Assembly: GCA_020446425.1 (NCBI GenBank)
Contig: JAGRES010000009.1
Location: forward strand, 122,650-186,649
Length of the DNA stretch: 64,000 nt
Direction of reading: 5' to 3'
From: Sphingobium sp.
GTDB taxonomy: Bacteria; Pseudomonadota; Alphaproteobacteria; Sphingomonadales; Sphingomonadaceae
Shown: in pieces, positions 63,863 to 64,000 of the stretch
How the letters are laid out: every line of letters starts with the position of its first letter
How positions within the stretch are numbered: the first letter of the stretch is position 1
Notes under the pieces: model-generated
What the model saw: only the letters and a program-made list of their open reading frames with translations
The model's database searches: none
What the model was told of the DNA's origin: nothing
Position numbers and translations under genes: made by a program

Positions 63863-64000
63863 TGATAACGGTCTGTCAGCGCCTTTCGCCCCAGCCACGG
63901 ATAGCCGAGAAAGCACTCGTCGGACCCTTCGCCGGACAGCAGACCCTTGACGCCGGAATCGCGCGCCAGCCGCGCCACCATCATCAGCGGCGCGCAATTA
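63863..64000 (-). pseudogene. asparagine-synthase-like fragment cut by the IS
   Basis: On the minus strand the frame is open from the window edge and reads 'PLMMVARLARDSGVKGLLSG' then 'EGSDECFLGYPWLGRKALTD' before running into the IS end. The LLSGEGSDE motif and its surroundings match the synthetase domain of glutamine-dependent asparagine synthase-like amidotransferases. The coding frame is interrupted after 'RYHS' by the IS, so its 3' part is missing here. It is not the continuation of asd, which lies at the other IS end. Confidence 0.75.

Overview
The window looks like chromosomal DNA of an alphaproteobacterium of the order Sphingomonadales. This is inferred from gene order and protein style, with no database search. 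The markers are the rpmF-plsX-fabH-ihfA-merR string, a lepB-acpS-pdxJ-pyrE block divergent from an aa3 cytochrome oxidase operon that runs into thrC, a class I lysyl-tRNA synthetase, and RcnB-like and S24 proteins of the kind found in sphingomonads. Most of the window is G+C-rich with tightly packed, often ATGA-overlapping genes. About 34.8-54.2 kb is visibly more A+T-rich and looks like an acquired surface-polysaccharide locus.

Layout. 0-1.5 kb: end of a GT4 glycosyltransferase resembling those of exosortase/PEP-CTERM clusters, plus an unknown membrane protein. 1.5-2.9 kb: a divergon of two small unknown genes and an S24 (LexA/CI-like) repressor, with two perfect TAGGA-N4-TCCTA operators between them. 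3-7 kb: MBL hydrolase, L32, phospholipid and fatty-acid initiation (PlsX, FabH), IHF-alpha and a MerR regulator. 7-14 kb: SixA-like phosphatase, DinG/XPD-like helicase, an accessory DUF4238 gene, PilZ protein and LysRS. 14-19.3 kb: DUF885 lipoprotein, two RcnB-like proteins flanking a 2-oxoglutarate oxygenase, and an orphan [2Fe-2S] subunit. 19.4-23.1 kb: rpsU, FKBP, lepB, acpS, pdxJ, pyrE. 23.3-32 kb: ctaC-ctaD-ctaB-small protein-ctaG-ctaE-DUF983-surf1-thrC-methyltransferase. 32-34.8 kb: ccmA/ccmB, AlkA-type glycosylase, ferredoxin, tRNA-Gly(CCC).

35-57 kb is a Kdo-linked ABC-type (KpsMTEDC) capsule locus. It holds export genes (kpsM, T, E, D), the Kdo transferase KpsC, Kdo supply (kdsA, kdsB, kpsF), a CMP-sugar synthetase, a 2-hydroxyacid dehydrogenase, an SDR, an SMP-30 lactonase, several transferases, and a 1457-residue protein. 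That protein joins an SGNH-like domain, a GT-A glycosyltransferase, a DUF115/GT42-like domain, a long coiled coil and a PAPS-type sulfotransferase. The set suggests a sulfated capsule carrying a CMP-activated acidic sugar. KpsS is not seen.

57-64 kb: DUF808 protein, DPP-IV-like peptidase, a 32-residue membrane peptide, a patatin-like lipoprotein, and an aspartate-semialdehyde dehydrogenase gene cut by an IS110-family element. The other side of the element is an asparagine-synthase fragment rather than the rest of asd, which points to an IS-mediated rearrangement. The element's 5' non-coding region contains short matches to both of its ends, as expected for a bridge RNA.
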